From: Fusibacter_A sp965140735
GTDB taxonomy: Bacteria > Bacillota > Clostridia > Peptostreptococcales > Acidaminobacteraceae
Length of the DNA: 64,000 nucleotides
Assembly (NCBI GenBank): GCA_965140735.1
Contig: OZ223306.1
Span: 620,001 to 684,000 of the forward strand
Reading direction: 5' to 3'
In this document: one piece after another, positions 17,519 through 26,188 of the stretch
Layout of the letters: every line of letters begins with the position of its first letter
Position numbering within the stretch: the stretch's first letter is position 1
Made by a program: the position numbers and the translations under genes
The notes under the pieces: model-generated
Databases searched by the model: none
Seen by the model: only the letters and a program-made list of their open reading frames with translations
Told to the model about the DNA's origin: nothing

Positions 17519-17610
17519 CAACCCACTTTAAGTGGTTACATGAAGACGTGTCTGGCAAAACAGAGTTCTTTACTAAAAACTAAGTGGCTAAAAAAAGGCT
17601 AAATTAGATC

Positions 17611-17643
17611 AAAAAAAAATAAAAACCTTGCAATCGCAAGATT
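17611..17643 (-). terminator. Terminator of the tRNA-Leu transcript (minus strand)
   Basis: On the minus strand AATCTTGC, loop GATT and GCAAGGTT (17643 to 17624) form a stem with one mismatch, followed by a long T-rich tract (the A-run at 17611-17623 on the plus strand). Confidence 0.75.
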
Positions 17644-17654
17644 CCTATTTTAAT

Positions 17655-17739
17655 TGGTGCGGATGGCGGGATTTGAACCCGCACGAGCGTTGCTCACTAC
17701 CCCCTCAAGATAGCGTGTCTGCCGTTCCACCACATCCGC
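17655..17739 (-). tRNA. tRNA-Leu (anticodon GAG)
   Basis: An 85-nt class II tRNA read on the minus strand. The acceptor arms GCGGATG/CATCCGC pair perfectly, with discriminator A and an encoded CCA (17657-17655). The T-arm GCGGG-TTCAAAT-CCCGC is intact and the long variable arm of a leucine tRNA is present. The anticodon stem CTATC/GGTAG encloses TTGAGGG, giving anticodon GAG, which reads CUC and CUU. Confidence 0.96.
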
Positions 17740-17753
17740 ATGTTACTTAATTT

Positions 17754-17782
17754 ATTATAGTGACATTACCTATATAAGTCAA
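17754..17782 (-). promoter_or_regulatory. Promoter of tRNA-Leu
   Basis: On the minus strand TTGACT (17782-17777), a 17-bp spacer and TATAAT (17759-17754), with the mature tRNA starting 14 nt after the -10. This is near-consensus, as expected for a stable RNA gene. Confidence 0.8.
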
Positions 17783-18000
17783 TAGTAAAAGTGAAAAAAG
17801 TTTGCGTTTTCAACGTGTTAAGGAAAATCAAAAATGAAAGCTAAGCATTTCAATGGCTATAGAAATTGTCTGAATATAATAACATTTTATAAAGTGAATG
17901 ATGAAATGAGATGTAGGGGGGCGCTATAGGGGAAAATAGGCTTTTTTTTATACGATAGAGCAGTAACGCTAAAATTGCACTAAAAAAAATACAAAAACAT

Positions 18001-18029
18001 TTGACGAAGATTTAGTCTTATGTTACCAT
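18001..18029 (+). promoter_or_regulatory. Promoter of the beta-glucoside operon
   Basis: TTGACG (18001-18006), a 17-bp spacer and TACCAT (18024-18029) preceded by TG-T as an extended -10. Transcription would start about 20-25 nt before the RAT antiterminator site. The rest of 17783-18000 shows no ORF; one cre-like 14-mer (17799-17812) is discussed in the findings. Confidence 0.6.
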
Positions 18030-18058
18030 ATTGATACAAAGATCTTATTATAGTTGAC

Positions 18059-18087
18059 GGATTGTGACTGATAACTCAGGCAAGACC
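18059..18087 (+). promoter_or_regulatory. Ribonucleic antiterminator (RAT) site for a BglG/LicT protein
   Basis: The 29-nt sequence begins GGATTGTGACTG and ends CAGGCAAGACC, closely matching known RAT elements of bgl/sac/lic operons. Its last six bases (AAGACC) are also the first bases of the overlapping terminator stem, so binding of antiterminator to the RNA hairpin prevents the terminator. The LicT-type protein is encoded in this same operon at 21721. Confidence 0.85.
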
Positions 18088-18142
18088 AAAATAGTTGTTG
18101 TATGGCTAACCCCCATAGTGCGACTTTTTTGGTCTTTTTTTT
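18082..18142 (+). terminator. Conditional terminator in the beta-glucoside operon leader
   Basis: AAGACCAAAA (18082-18091) pairs with TTTTGGTCTT (18127-18136) and is followed by a T-run. A smaller hairpin TATGG/CCATA lies in the loop. Overlap with the RAT makes this the antitermination switch. Confidence 0.85.
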
Positions 18143-18229
18143 ATCACTAATTCGATCTCAATATAAATTGTTTGGCCAAACAATGATCCGTATTAACAAT
18201 TCACAGATTTTAGAACAATAGGAGGTAGC

Positions 18230-19639
18230 ATGAAATTTTATTTTCCAGAGAACTTTTTATGGGGTGGTGCAACTGCAGCCAATCAAATGGAAGGTGCTTA
18301 TAACGAGGATGGTAAAGGCCTTAGTGTCCAAGATGTGACACCCCAAGGTGGCTTTGGTCCTATCTTGGATGGTCCCACTGAAGACAATATGAAGCTAGTT
18401 GGCATTGATTTTTACCATCGTTATAAATCGGATATTAAATTACTTGCAGAGATGGGCTTTAAAGTATTTAGAGTCTCTATCGCATGGACTCGAATTTTTC
18501 CACTAGGAGATGAGTTAGAACCTAATGAAAAAGGATTACAGTTTTATGATAATGTATTTGATGAATGTCTAAAATATGGTATTGAACCACTGGTCACTAT
18601 ATCACATTATGAAACACCGCTTCACTTAGCTAAAGTATATGATGGTTGGAAAAACAGGAAGATGATCGACTTCTATGAGCGTTATGTGACCACTATTTTT
18701 AATAGGTATAAAGATAAGGTGAAGTATTGGCTGACTTTCAACGAAATCAACTCGATTTTACATGCGCCTTTTATGAGTGGTGGTATTGCCACTGATAAAG
18801 CACAATTGACAAAACAAGATTTATATCAGGCAATTCACCATGAATTGGTTGCCAGTGCTTTAGCTACTAAAATTGCACATGAGATTAATCCTGAGATGAA
18901 AGTAGGTTGTATGGTTTTGGCAATGCCAGTATATCCAATGACACCTAAGCCAGAAGACATGATGAAAACACTTGAATTAGATAGAAGTAATCTTTTGTTC
19001 AGCGATGTCCATGTGAGAGGCTACTATCCTTCATATGCAAAACGCCTATTTAGAGAAAACGGGATTACAATTCAAATGCAAGATGGCGATGAAGAAATAC
19101 TTAAAAATACAGTTGACTTTGTCTCATTCAGCTACTATATGAGTGTTTGTGAAAGCAGTGAAGAAGCGGACGAAAAGGGTGTAGCTAATATTTTACCAGG
19201 CGTTAAAAATCCATATTTGAAGGAGAGCGAATGGGGCTGGCAAATTGATCCAATTGGTCTAAGATATGTCCTTAACACCTTATACGATCGTTATCAAAAG
19301 CCGTTGTTTATTGTCGAAAACGGATTAGGTGCAGTAGATGAGCTTATTGAAGATGAACAAGGCAATAAGACGGTGAATGATGATTATCGCATTAAATATC
19401 TCAACGATCACTTGGTTCAAGTTGGCGAAGCACTTCAAGATGGTGTTGAGATTATGGGATATACGACATGGGGCTGTATAGATCTTGTAAGTGCTTCAAC
19501 TGCTGAACTTAAGAAGAGATATGGTTTCATCTACGTGGATCGTCATGATGATGGTTCAGGTACTTTAGAACGATATAAGAAAAAATCATTTAATTGGTAT
19601 AAAGAGGTTATTGCATCCCATGGGGGAAATTTAAAATAA
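18230..19639 (+). CDS. 6-phospho-beta-glucosidase, GH1 (first copy)
   Basis: A 469-residue cytosolic GH1 enzyme that splits phosphorylated beta-glucosides delivered by the PTS into glucose 6-phosphate and aglycone or glucose. The start FPENFLWGGATAANQMEGAY is classic. The acid/base Glu172 is in TFNEIN and the nucleophile Glu363 is in FIVENGLGAVDE. The C-terminal KKRYGFIYVD segment belongs to the phosphate-binding end of the 6-phospho subgroup. AGGAGG lies before the ATG. It is the first gene after the RAT/terminator leader. Confidence 0.95.
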   Translation: MKFYFPENFLWGGATAANQMEGAYNEDGKGLSVQDVTPQGGFGPILDGPTEDNMKLVGIDFYHRYKSDIKLLAEMGFKVFRVSIAWTRIFPLGDELEPNEKGLQFYDNVFDECLKYGIEPLVTISHYETPLHLAKVYDGWKNRKMIDFYERYVTTIFNRYKDKVKYWLTFNEINSILHAPFMSGGIATDKAQLTKQDLYQAIHHELVASALATKIAHEINPEMKVGCMVLAMPVYPMTPKPEDMMKTLELDRSNLLFSDVHVRGYYPSYAKRLFRENGITIQMQDGDEEILKNTVDFVSFSYYMSVCESSEEADEKGVANILPGVKNPYLKESEWGWQIDPIGLRYVLNTLYDRYQKPLFIVENGLGAVDELIEDEQGNKTVNDDYRIKYLNDHLVQVGEALQDGVEIMGYTTWGCIDLVSASTAELKKRYGFIYVDRHDDGSGTLERYKKKSFNWYKEVIASHGGNLK

Positions 19640-19660
19640 TTTTACAATTGGAGGTTTAAT

Positions 19661-21562
19661 ATGGCATCTAAATACGATGGTCTCGCGAAGATTATTATTA
19701 ACAATGTAGGTGGAAAATCAAATGTGATCAGTTTGACACATTGCATTACACGCTTGAGATTTAAGCTTAAAGATGAAACAAAGGCTAATACTGAACTCTT
19801 AAAGAATACAGATGGTATTGTTACCGTGGTACAAAGTGGTGGTCAATATCAAGTAGTCATCGGCAATCATGTGCCTGATGTGTATGAAGTTGTCGCAAAG
19901 ATTGGTGGATTTGCAGCTGCTTCTGAAAGTGATGGAGAAGGCCCAAAAATGAGTGCTGGAGCAACTTTTATTGATATGATTTCTGGGATATTTCAACCTG
20001 CTTTGGGGGTTCTCGCTGCAACCGGTATGATTAAAGGGATTTTGGCATTATTTGTTTTCCTTAATTGGTTGTCGCCAGAGAGTGGCGTATATCAACTGTT
20101 GTATTCTGTAGGGGATGGATTTTTCCACTACTTGCCAATTTTCTTAGGATTTACAGCAGCTAAGAAGTTTAAAGTGAATCAGTTTACGGGTATGACTTTA
20201 GGGGCTTCCCTTATGTACATCAACGATGTGACGGTAATGGCATCGGGGACACCGATATCGACAATGTTTGCAGGAACTGATTTCGCTACTAATGTTTATG
20301 CAACTTTCTTTGGACTACCGATTACAATTCCAATGGCAGGATATGCTTCATCAGTAGTGCCGATTGTATTGGCTGTGTATGTAGCTTCAAAAATTGAGAA
20401 ATTCTTCAAAAAAATTATTCCAGATGTGGTAAAAGTGTTTCTCGTACCAATGTTTACTTTAATGGTTTGTGCACCACTTACGTTTATATTAGTAGGACCG
20501 ATTGCATCGATTTTAACTTCACTTATTAGTATTCTAACAGGTGCTGCATATTCACTTAGCCCAATTGTTGCGGGTCTTTTCTTGGGTGCATTCTGGCAAG
20601 TCCTTGTTATCTTTGGATTGCATTGGGGCGTTGTACCTTTGGCATTTGTCAACATTGGAAATCTAGGCTATGATTATATTTTATCTTTAACATTTGCAGC
20701 TTCATTTGCTCAGACTGCAGTTGTTATGGCGATTGCTATCAAAACAAAAGATCAAAAATTACGTTCTCTTAGTATTCCAGCTATTATCTCAGGTTTCTTT
20801 GGTGTTACTGAACCTGCAATTTACGGGATTACACTACCACGTAAAAAACCGTTTTGGATTTCTTGTATAGCGGCAGCTATAGGTGGTGCTATTATTGGTA
20901 TGGCAGGTGTTAATGGTTATATGCTAGGTGGACTTGGTGTATTTGGTTTTCCATCATATATTAATCCAGCGACAAATGATATTTCAGGTATGATTTGGGC
21001 ATTAATTGCTGTTTTAGTCTCTATGGTATTAGGATTTGTTGCAACAATAATTACTTTCAAAGAAGATGTAAAATCAGAGTCGAAATCTTCTACTTCAAAT
21101 GATATAATGAATGAAAATGTACTATTAAGTCCTTTAAATGGTTCAGTAATGGCACTTTCAGATATAGAAGATGCTGCTTTTTCAACAGGTGCATTGGGTA
21201 ATGGTTTGGCAATATTGCCAAGTGAAGGCAAACTCGTTTCTCCTGTGGATGGTGAAATTGTGACACTTTTTAAAACGAAACATGCTGTAGGTATTAAATC
21301 AGATTCAGGTATTGAAATATTAATTCATGTTGGGATGGATACGGTTAAATTGGAAGGCAAGTATTTTAATGCGCTTGTGAAACAAGGAGATCATGTGAAA
21401 AAAGGCGATGTTCTTTTGGAATTTGATATTGAAGCCATTAAAGCAGAAGGCTATTCTATGTTGACGCCAGTTGTGATTACGAATTCTTCTAATTATTCGG
21501 ATCTCGTCTTTGAGGTTGGTAAAGACATCACAGTGGATGAGGCCTTAATGGTATTAATTTAA
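19661..21562 (+). CDS. Beta-glucoside-specific PTS enzyme IIBCA
   Basis: A 633-residue three-domain permease that imports and phosphorylates beta-glucosides. EIIB occupies about residues 1-85 with the phospho-cysteine C28 in THCITRLRFKLKD. The EIIC membrane domain runs from about 100 to 460, including GVTEPAIYGITLPRKKPF. EIIA is C-terminal (about 490-633) with the phospho-histidine H556 in LIHVGMDTVKLEGKYF. It lies 21 bp behind the first GH1 gene. The fused EIIA means that only enzyme I and an HPr are needed to energise it, and an HPr paralogue is encoded at the end of the same cluster. Confidence 0.95.
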   Translation: MASKYDGLAKIIINNVGGKSNVISLTHCITRLRFKLKDETKANTELLKNTDGIVTVVQSGGQYQVVIGNHVPDVYEVVAKIGGFAAASESDGEGPKMSAGATFIDMISGIFQPALGVLAATGMIKGILALFVFLNWLSPESGVYQLLYSVGDGFFHYLPIFLGFTAAKKFKVNQFTGMTLGASLMYINDVTVMASGTPISTMFAGTDFATNVYATFFGLPITIPMAGYASSVVPIVLAVYVASKIEKFFKKIIPDVVKVFLVPMFTLMVCAPLTFILVGPIASILTSLISILTGAAYSLSPIVAGLFLGAFWQVLVIFGLHWGVVPLAFVNIGNLGYDYILSLTFAASFAQTAVVMAIAIKTKDQKLRSLSIPAIISGFFGVTEPAIYGITLPRKKPFWISCIAAAIGGAIIGMAGVNGYMLGGLGVFGFPSYINPATNDISGMIWALIAVLVSMVLGFVATIITFKEDVKSESKSSTSNDIMNENVLLSPLNGSVMALSDIEDAAFSTGALGNGLAILPSEGKLVSPVDGEIVTLFKTKHAVGIKSDSGIEILIHVGMDTVKLEGKYFNALVKQGDHVKKGDVLLEFDIEAIKAEGYSMLTPVVITNSSNYSDLVFEVGKDITVDEALMVLI

Positions 21563-21583
21563 TCTGATTAGCAAAATGATTGT

Positions 21584-21634
21584 GGCCCTTCGTCTAGGAG
21601 GGCCTATCATGAGTTAGGTGTCTTCACTCATGAT
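21584..21634 (+). promoter_or_regulatory. Two adjacent hairpins between the PTS and antiterminator genes
   Basis: GGCCCT (21584-21589)/AGGGCC (21599-21604) and, one base later, ATCATGAGT (21606-21614)/ACTCATGAT (21626-21634) are both perfect. No U-tract follows, so they are unlikely to be terminators. They may protect the upstream mRNA or be processing sites, or act as an operator. I see no second RAT in this 158-bp gap. Confidence 0.5.
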
Positions 21635-21720
21635 GAGAAAAATCATCTATAGAAAAGGCTTCTGTGAGTGGGGGTAAGTCGTTTCTTACGAGTTAAACGA
21701 AGAGATGAAAAGGTGGTTGC

Positions 21721-22560
21721 ATGAAAATCAAGAAAATACTGAATAATAATGCAGTGATTGCGGTGGGCAATGATTCAGAAGAAATTGTTATAACAGGCTT
21801 GGGGCTAGCTTTTAAGAAAAGAGTTGGGGATATTCTTGATCAAGAAAAAGTAGAACGTATTTTCAGAATGGAAAGCAAAGAAATTTCTAGGAAACTTAAA
21901 GATTTAATCAGTGAGATTCCAGTTGAATATGTTGAACTTTCTGAAGAAATAGTTGTTGCAACTCAAAAGATGTTAGATAAAAAATTGAATGAGAATATCT
22001 ATTTAACACTTACAGATCATATTCATTTTGCCATGGAAAGGCTAGAAAAAGGTTTTAAGATTAGCAATCCAATGGTTTGGGAGATTAGGCGCTTTTATAA
22101 AGAGGAATATAAAGCGGGTTTGAAAGCACTTGATATCATAAATTCAAGATTAAGGGTTGAATTCCCTTTAGATGAAGCTGCCTCAATTGCTATGCATATA
22201 GTCAATGCAGAATTAGATCAGGAAATGCCAAATGCAGTGGCTCTGATCAAGATATTGCAAGATGAACTCAATATCATAAAGTATCATTACGGTATTGAAC
22301 TAGATGAAGATTCTTTATATTATCAACGATTAGTAACACATCTTAAGTTTTTTGCACAAAGAATACTCAACAGTGTGGTGGATTCAGTAGAAGAGGAACA
22401 ACTTTTTAGTATGGTTTCTAAACAATATCCCAATGCTTACGATTGTGCACTTAAAATAAAAAAATATGCTCTTGAAAAACATAATTTCGAAGTGAGCAAA
22501 GCGGAATTGACTTATCTAATTGTTCATATTGAAAAGGTAATTCAAAGTAGTCGAAAATAG
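21721..22560 (+). CDS. licT: BglG/LicT-family transcriptional antiterminator
   Basis: A 279-residue RNA-binding antiterminator. The CAT RNA-binding domain (1-55) starts KIKKILNNNAVIAV. Two PRD domains follow, with the expected phospho-histidines: TDHIHFAMERL and SIAMHIVNAEL in PRD1, VTHLKFFAQRI and TYLIVHIEKV in PRD2. In this family the PTS EII phosphorylates PRD1 when no sugar is present and HPr phosphorylates PRD2 to activate. The RAT at 18059 is its natural target, giving autoregulated substrate induction of the operon. Confidence 0.93.
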   Translation: MKIKKILNNNAVIAVGNDSEEIVITGLGLAFKKRVGDILDQEKVERIFRMESKEISRKLKDLISEIPVEYVELSEEIVVATQKMLDKKLNENIYLTLTDHIHFAMERLEKGFKISNPMVWEIRRFYKEEYKAGLKALDIINSRLRVEFPLDEAASIAMHIVNAELDQEMPNAVALIKILQDELNIIKYHYGIELDEDSLYYQRLVTHLKFFAQRILNSVVDSVEEEQLFSMVSKQYPNAYDCALKIKKYALEKHNFEVSKAELTYLIVHIEKVIQSSRK

Positions 22561-22585
22561 CTTGAAGAAAATTAAGGTGATTTAA

Positions 22586-23437
22586 TTGAAGACCCCAAGA
22601 TATAAAATGGTATGCTTAGATTTAGATGGAACATTACTAACTTCAAAACATAGAATCAGTGAAGAAACATTGAAAGTATTAAGAGATTTGGAAACAAGGG
22701 GCGTTAAAATTGTGGTTGTTACAGGTCGTGCAGGATTTGATGCAAAGCGACATGCCAAAATGATCAGTGAAGATGCATATTTCATTGGGTCCAATGGGGC
22801 TGTTATTGGTAGCGTCTTTGAAGAAAATTTGATGTATGAAAGCCCTTTCTCAGAGAAATTATTAAATGAAACTTTAAGCTGGGCTGAACAAATGAAGATC
22901 AAACCAGTATTATATGCAAATAATAAAATTTTTATAACAGGTTACAAAGAGTATCTAATGCATTTATATTATGCAAAGCGGATGAAATTAAATGCAAGTA
23001 AACATTTGTGTTTTGAATCCAACAGAAAGAATGAAATCCCCATATGGACTCGGTCCAATGTCAATATTCATAAAATTATTTTTTTTGCAGTTCGATCTAA
23101 GATGATGACTCAAATGGAGTCTATTTTACGGCATTATAAAAATATTGAGATGGCTTTAACTGGAAATGGTTGTTTTGAACTGACAGAAGAAGGCGTCAAT
23201 AAGAGCTATGGTATTAAAAAGCTCTCAGAATATTTAAAAATAGATAAATCAGAAATTATCGCATTTGGAGATAGCGAAAATGACCTTGAAATGATAAAAT
23301 ATGTTGGTTGTGGTGTTGCCATGGAAAATGCAACCTCACACATCAAATCCATTTCAGATCGCGTTACAGCATCAAATGACAATGAAGGTATCGGTATTGT
23401 GCTTAAAGAAATGCTTGAAAATGGAGAGTTTGCATAA
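22586..23437 (+). CDS. Cof-type HAD-IIB family phosphatase
   Basis: A 283-residue haloacid-dehalogenase hydrolase. Motif I is VCLDLDGTLLT, motif II is in VVVTGRAG, motif III Lys is in VNKSYGIKKL and motif IV is FGDSENDLEM. The insert between motifs is the type IIB cap. Start is TTG at 22586 behind AAGGTG. Cof-like enzymes remove phosphate from sugar phosphates and nucleotide intermediates. In this operon it probably dephosphorylates surplus sugar phosphate, which is a guess from position. Confidence 0.88.
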   Translation: MKTPRYKMVCLDLDGTLLTSKHRISEETLKVLRDLETRGVKIVVVTGRAGFDAKRHAKMISEDAYFIGSNGAVIGSVFEENLMYESPFSEKLLNETLSWAEQMKIKPVLYANNKIFITGYKEYLMHLYYAKRMKLNASKHLCFESNRKNEIPIWTRSNVNIHKIIFFAVRSKMMTQMESILRHYKNIEMALTGNGCFELTEEGVNKSYGIKKLSEYLKIDKSEIIAFGDSENDLEMIKYVGCGVAMENATSHIKSISDRVTASNDNEGIGIVLKEMLENGEFA

Positions 23438-23511
23438 CCAGAGATTTGCTGATAAAGGCATATTGGTGTAGACATAAAAAGAGATAGATGTACTGAGATA
23501 GGAGAGAAATG

Positions 23512-24951
23512 ATGAAAACTGAAAATAAACAATTTCCAAAAGATTTTTTATGGGGGGGTGCAACAGCTGCAAATCAATGTGAAGGGGCATACCTTGAAGG
23601 TGGAAAAGGCTTATCTACTGTGGATGTAATCCCTGCAGGTGAGGACCGTTTTCCAGTGATGCTGGGTAAATTAAAGATGTTATCTTGTGACGATGCGCAT
23701 CAGTATCCAAGTCATGAAGCGATTGATTTTTATCACAATTATAAGGAAGATATTGCCCTATTTGCTGAAATGGGGTTTAAAACATTTAGATTATCCATCT
23801 CCTGGACGAGAATATTTCCAAATGGAGATGATTTAACCCCTAATGAAGCCGGCTTAAAATTTTATGAAGACGTTTTTGACGAGTGCTTGAAACATAATAT
23901 AGAACCACTTGTAACCATTACACATTTTGATGTACCGATTCACTTAGTTGAGACAATCGGTTCTTGGAGAAGTCGTGAAATGGTTAAACATTATGAGAGA
24001 CTTTGTGAAGTGCTCTTTGAACGTTATAAAGATAAGGTGACGTATTGGTTAACTTTTAATGAAATCAATATGCTCTTACATTTACCATTCATGGGAGCTG
24101 GTTTGCTCTTTGAAGAGGGGGATGATGTTTTGAGCATCAAATATCAAGCGGCTCATCATCAATTAATGGCAAGTGCATTAGCCACTAAAATTGCAAAGCG
24201 TATAAATCCAAATTTTAAAATAGGCTGTATGTTAGCGGCAGGTGTTACTTATGCAAATACATGTGCACCTGAGGATGCTTTCAAGGCTTTGACTAAAGAG
24301 CGTGAAAATTACTTCTTTATTGATGTTCAATCAAGAGGTGAATATCCAAACTATGCGCTCAAAATGATGGAAAATGAAGGTATACACATTCATATGGAAC
24401 CAGAAGATGCTCAAATATTAAAAGAGAACACAGTGGATTTTATCTCTTTTAGTTACTATTCGTCTAGATTGACAAGTGCGGATCCAAAGGTATCTGCAAC
24501 TACAGAAGGCAACGTCTTTGCAAGTCTTAAAAATCCTTACTTAAAGGCGAGTGAATGGGGTTGGCAAATTGATCCACTGGGGTTGAGAACAACCTTGAAT
24601 ATGCTTTATGATCGCTATCAAAAACCACTTTTTATTGTTGAAAATGGTTTAGGTGCAGTGGATAAACCTGATACAAATGGCTATGTGGAAGATGATTATC
24701 GAATTGACTATTTAAGAGAGCATATGTTGGCAATGAGAGACGCAATTAATTTAGATGGTGTTGATCTCATTGGTTATACTTCTTGGGGCTGTATCGATCT
24801 AGTAAGCGCTTCAACCGGTGAAATGAAAAAGAGATATGGTTTTATCTATGTGGATAAAGATAACGAAGGTAATGGCACGCTCAAAAGAACCAAGAAAAAA
24901 AGTTTTGAGTGGTATAAAAATGTTATTGAGTCAAACGGTACTAACCTGTAA
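23512..24951 (+). CDS. 6-phospho-beta-glucosidase, GH1 (second copy)
   Basis: A 479-residue paralogue of the GH1 enzyme at 18230. It has an extra loop near residues 50-65 and the same catalytic residues: Glu184 in TFNEIN and Glu377 in FIVENGLGAVDK. Two ATG codons stand in tandem at 23509 and 23512; the GGAGAG spacing favours the second. Two paralogues in one operon suggest different aglycones or linkages, for example cellobiose-6-P against arylglucoside-6-P. That split is inference. Confidence 0.94.
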   Translation: MKTENKQFPKDFLWGGATAANQCEGAYLEGGKGLSTVDVIPAGEDRFPVMLGKLKMLSCDDAHQYPSHEAIDFYHNYKEDIALFAEMGFKTFRLSISWTRIFPNGDDLTPNEAGLKFYEDVFDECLKHNIEPLVTITHFDVPIHLVETIGSWRSREMVKHYERLCEVLFERYKDKVTYWLTFNEINMLLHLPFMGAGLLFEEGDDVLSIKYQAAHHQLMASALATKIAKRINPNFKIGCMLAAGVTYANTCAPEDAFKALTKERENYFFIDVQSRGEYPNYALKMMENEGIHIHMEPEDAQILKENTVDFISFSYYSSRLTSADPKVSATTEGNVFASLKNPYLKASEWGWQIDPLGLRTTLNMLYDRYQKPLFIVENGLGAVDKPDTNGYVEDDYRIDYLREHMLAMRDAINLDGVDLIGYTSWGCIDLVSASTGEMKKRYGFIYVDKDNEGNGTLKRTKKKSFEWYKNVIESNGTNL

Positions 24952-25004
24952 AGACTTAAAATAAAAGAATATATTAAATTAGATAAGCAATTATGGAGGA
25001 AATT

Positions 25005-25259
25005 ATGAAAAAAATTACAGCAACTTGTCTTTTTAAAGAAGGCATACATGCGAGACCAGCATCGGAACTTGTGAAATTGTGTCAACCTGTTCAATCAGAT
25101 ATCGTTATTAAAAAAGATTCATCTGAAGGCAATCCAAAAAGTATTCTGAGTTTAATGTCTTTAGGAATCAGTTTTAACGATACTTTAACGATAGAGATAT
25201 CAGGTGCTGATGAAGAGGCGGTTGCTTCAACTATAGAATCTTTTTTCATGCAAAGTTAA
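25005..25259 (+). CDS. HPr-family phosphocarrier protein (operon-borne paralogue)
   Basis: An 84-residue HPr. The start at 25005 is set by GGAGGA with a 4-nt spacer, rather than ATG 24993. The PEP-dependent phosphorylation site is H15 in KEGIHARPAS. S46 (NPKSILSLMSLGI) is the site used by HPr kinase for CcpA-mediated repression. Both sites are intact, so it could feed the EIIBCA of this operon and also take part in catabolite control. A strong terminator follows, which makes it the last gene of the beta-glucoside cluster. A housekeeping ptsH presumably lies elsewhere. Confidence 0.9.
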   Translation: MKKITATCLFKEGIHARPASELVKLCQPVQSDIVIKKDSSEGNPKSILSLMSLGISFNDTLTIEISGADEEAVASTIESFFMQS

Positions 25260-25287
25260 AGTTACAGAATCTATTGAAAAACGGACT

Positions 25288-25319
25288 AAAAGCTCAAATA
25301 CAATATTTGAGCTTTTTTT
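25288..25319 (+). terminator. Terminator of the beta-glucoside cluster
   Basis: AAAAGCTCAAATA (25288-25300) pairs perfectly with TATTTGAGCTTTT (25304-25316) around CAA, followed by TTT. Confidence 0.92.
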
Positions 25320-25369
25320 ATAAAAGGGTTTATTGCATGCAAAGAACACTTCTAAAATTAGAGGCATAC

Positions 25370-25378
25370 TGATACAAT
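25370..25378 (+). promoter_or_regulatory. Candidate extended -10 promoter for the TauE/SafE gene
   Basis: TG-A-TACAAT (25370-25378), about 30 bp before the start codon at 25408. No good -35 is visible. Confidence 0.4.
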
Positions 25379-25407
25379 AGAAGTAATTGTTTTTTTTAGG
25401 AGGCTTC

Positions 25408-26118
25408 ATGAAAACACTTTTATTGTCAATGATCGTTTTAATGGCATCGTTAATACAAGGTGCTACAAGTTTTGGTTTTTCTTTAGTGGCACTCCCTTTA
25501 ATGGGGTTTATATTGAACTTAAAAGAGATTGTGCCATTACTGGTGGTTCTGAGTTTACTACTTAACATTCTAATCGCAATTCAACTTAAGAAAAGACCTA
25601 ATTTTAAAGAAATATTTTTACTGTCTTTATTTGGCTTGCTTACAATTCCAATTGGTGTAAAACTCTTAATTATAGTGGATGAAATAGTCCTTAAAAGAGC
25701 TGTGAGTGTTTTTATCATTGTGGTTGCGATTTTAATGGTAAGAGGCTTTAGGATCAATATCAAAAATAAGAATGCAGCATTGATTATTACAGGGACTCTA
25801 AGTGGTCTTTTAAATGGATCTGTTTCACTTAGCGGTCCACCCATTGTTTTTTTACTCTCTAACATTCAAAAGAATCGGGATGAATTTAGAATAAGTTTAA
25901 CTTCTCTTTTTATTTTGTTCAATATTTTTACTGTAATGTTATATCTTAATAAAGGGCTTTTATCGATGGCAACTATTGGGTCATACTTGCCTATTATGCC
26001 TTTTTTATTTGTAGGGACGTTTATTGGAGTGAAAATTGGGAATAAAATTGACGAGGAGATATTTAAGCAAATTGTATTGTATTTACTGGTGATTATGGGT
26101 ATAATTAATTTGTTTTAA
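25408..26118 (+). CDS. TauE/SafE-family membrane transporter
   Basis: A 236-residue integral membrane protein with about seven to eight hydrophobic segments, of the TauE/SafE (sulfite/organosulfonate exporter) family. The first segment LSMIVLMASLIQGATSFGFSLVALPLMGF carries the family's glycine-rich repeat start, and a second repeat begins near GTLSGLLNGSVSLSGPP. The ATG at 25408 follows AGGAGG with 6-nt spacing. It is transcribed alone. The substrate cannot be told from sequence; small organic or sulfur anions are usual in the family. Confidence 0.85.
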   Translation: MKTLLLSMIVLMASLIQGATSFGFSLVALPLMGFILNLKEIVPLLVVLSLLLNILIAIQLKKRPNFKEIFLLSLFGLLTIPIGVKLLIIVDEIVLKRAVSVFIIVVAILMVRGFRINIKNKNAALIITGTLSGLLNGSVSLSGPPIVFLLSNIQKNRDEFRISLTSLFILFNIFTVMLYLNKGLLSMATIGSYLPIMPFLFVGTFIGVKIGNKIDEEIFKQIVLYLLVIMGIINLF

Positions 26119-26143
26119 CAATATGGGTATAAAGTACTATAAA
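26115..26143 (+). promoter_or_regulatory. Promoter of the CheY-like gene
   Basis: TTAACA (26115-26120), a 17-bp spacer and TATAAA (26138-26143). It overlaps the last codon and stop of the transporter gene. It is a sigma-A type, not the motility sigma factor pattern. Confidence 0.55.
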
Positions 26144-26188
26144 CTAAAAGGTTATTGATTTGTCAATAGATCAAGGAGGGGTATAATT

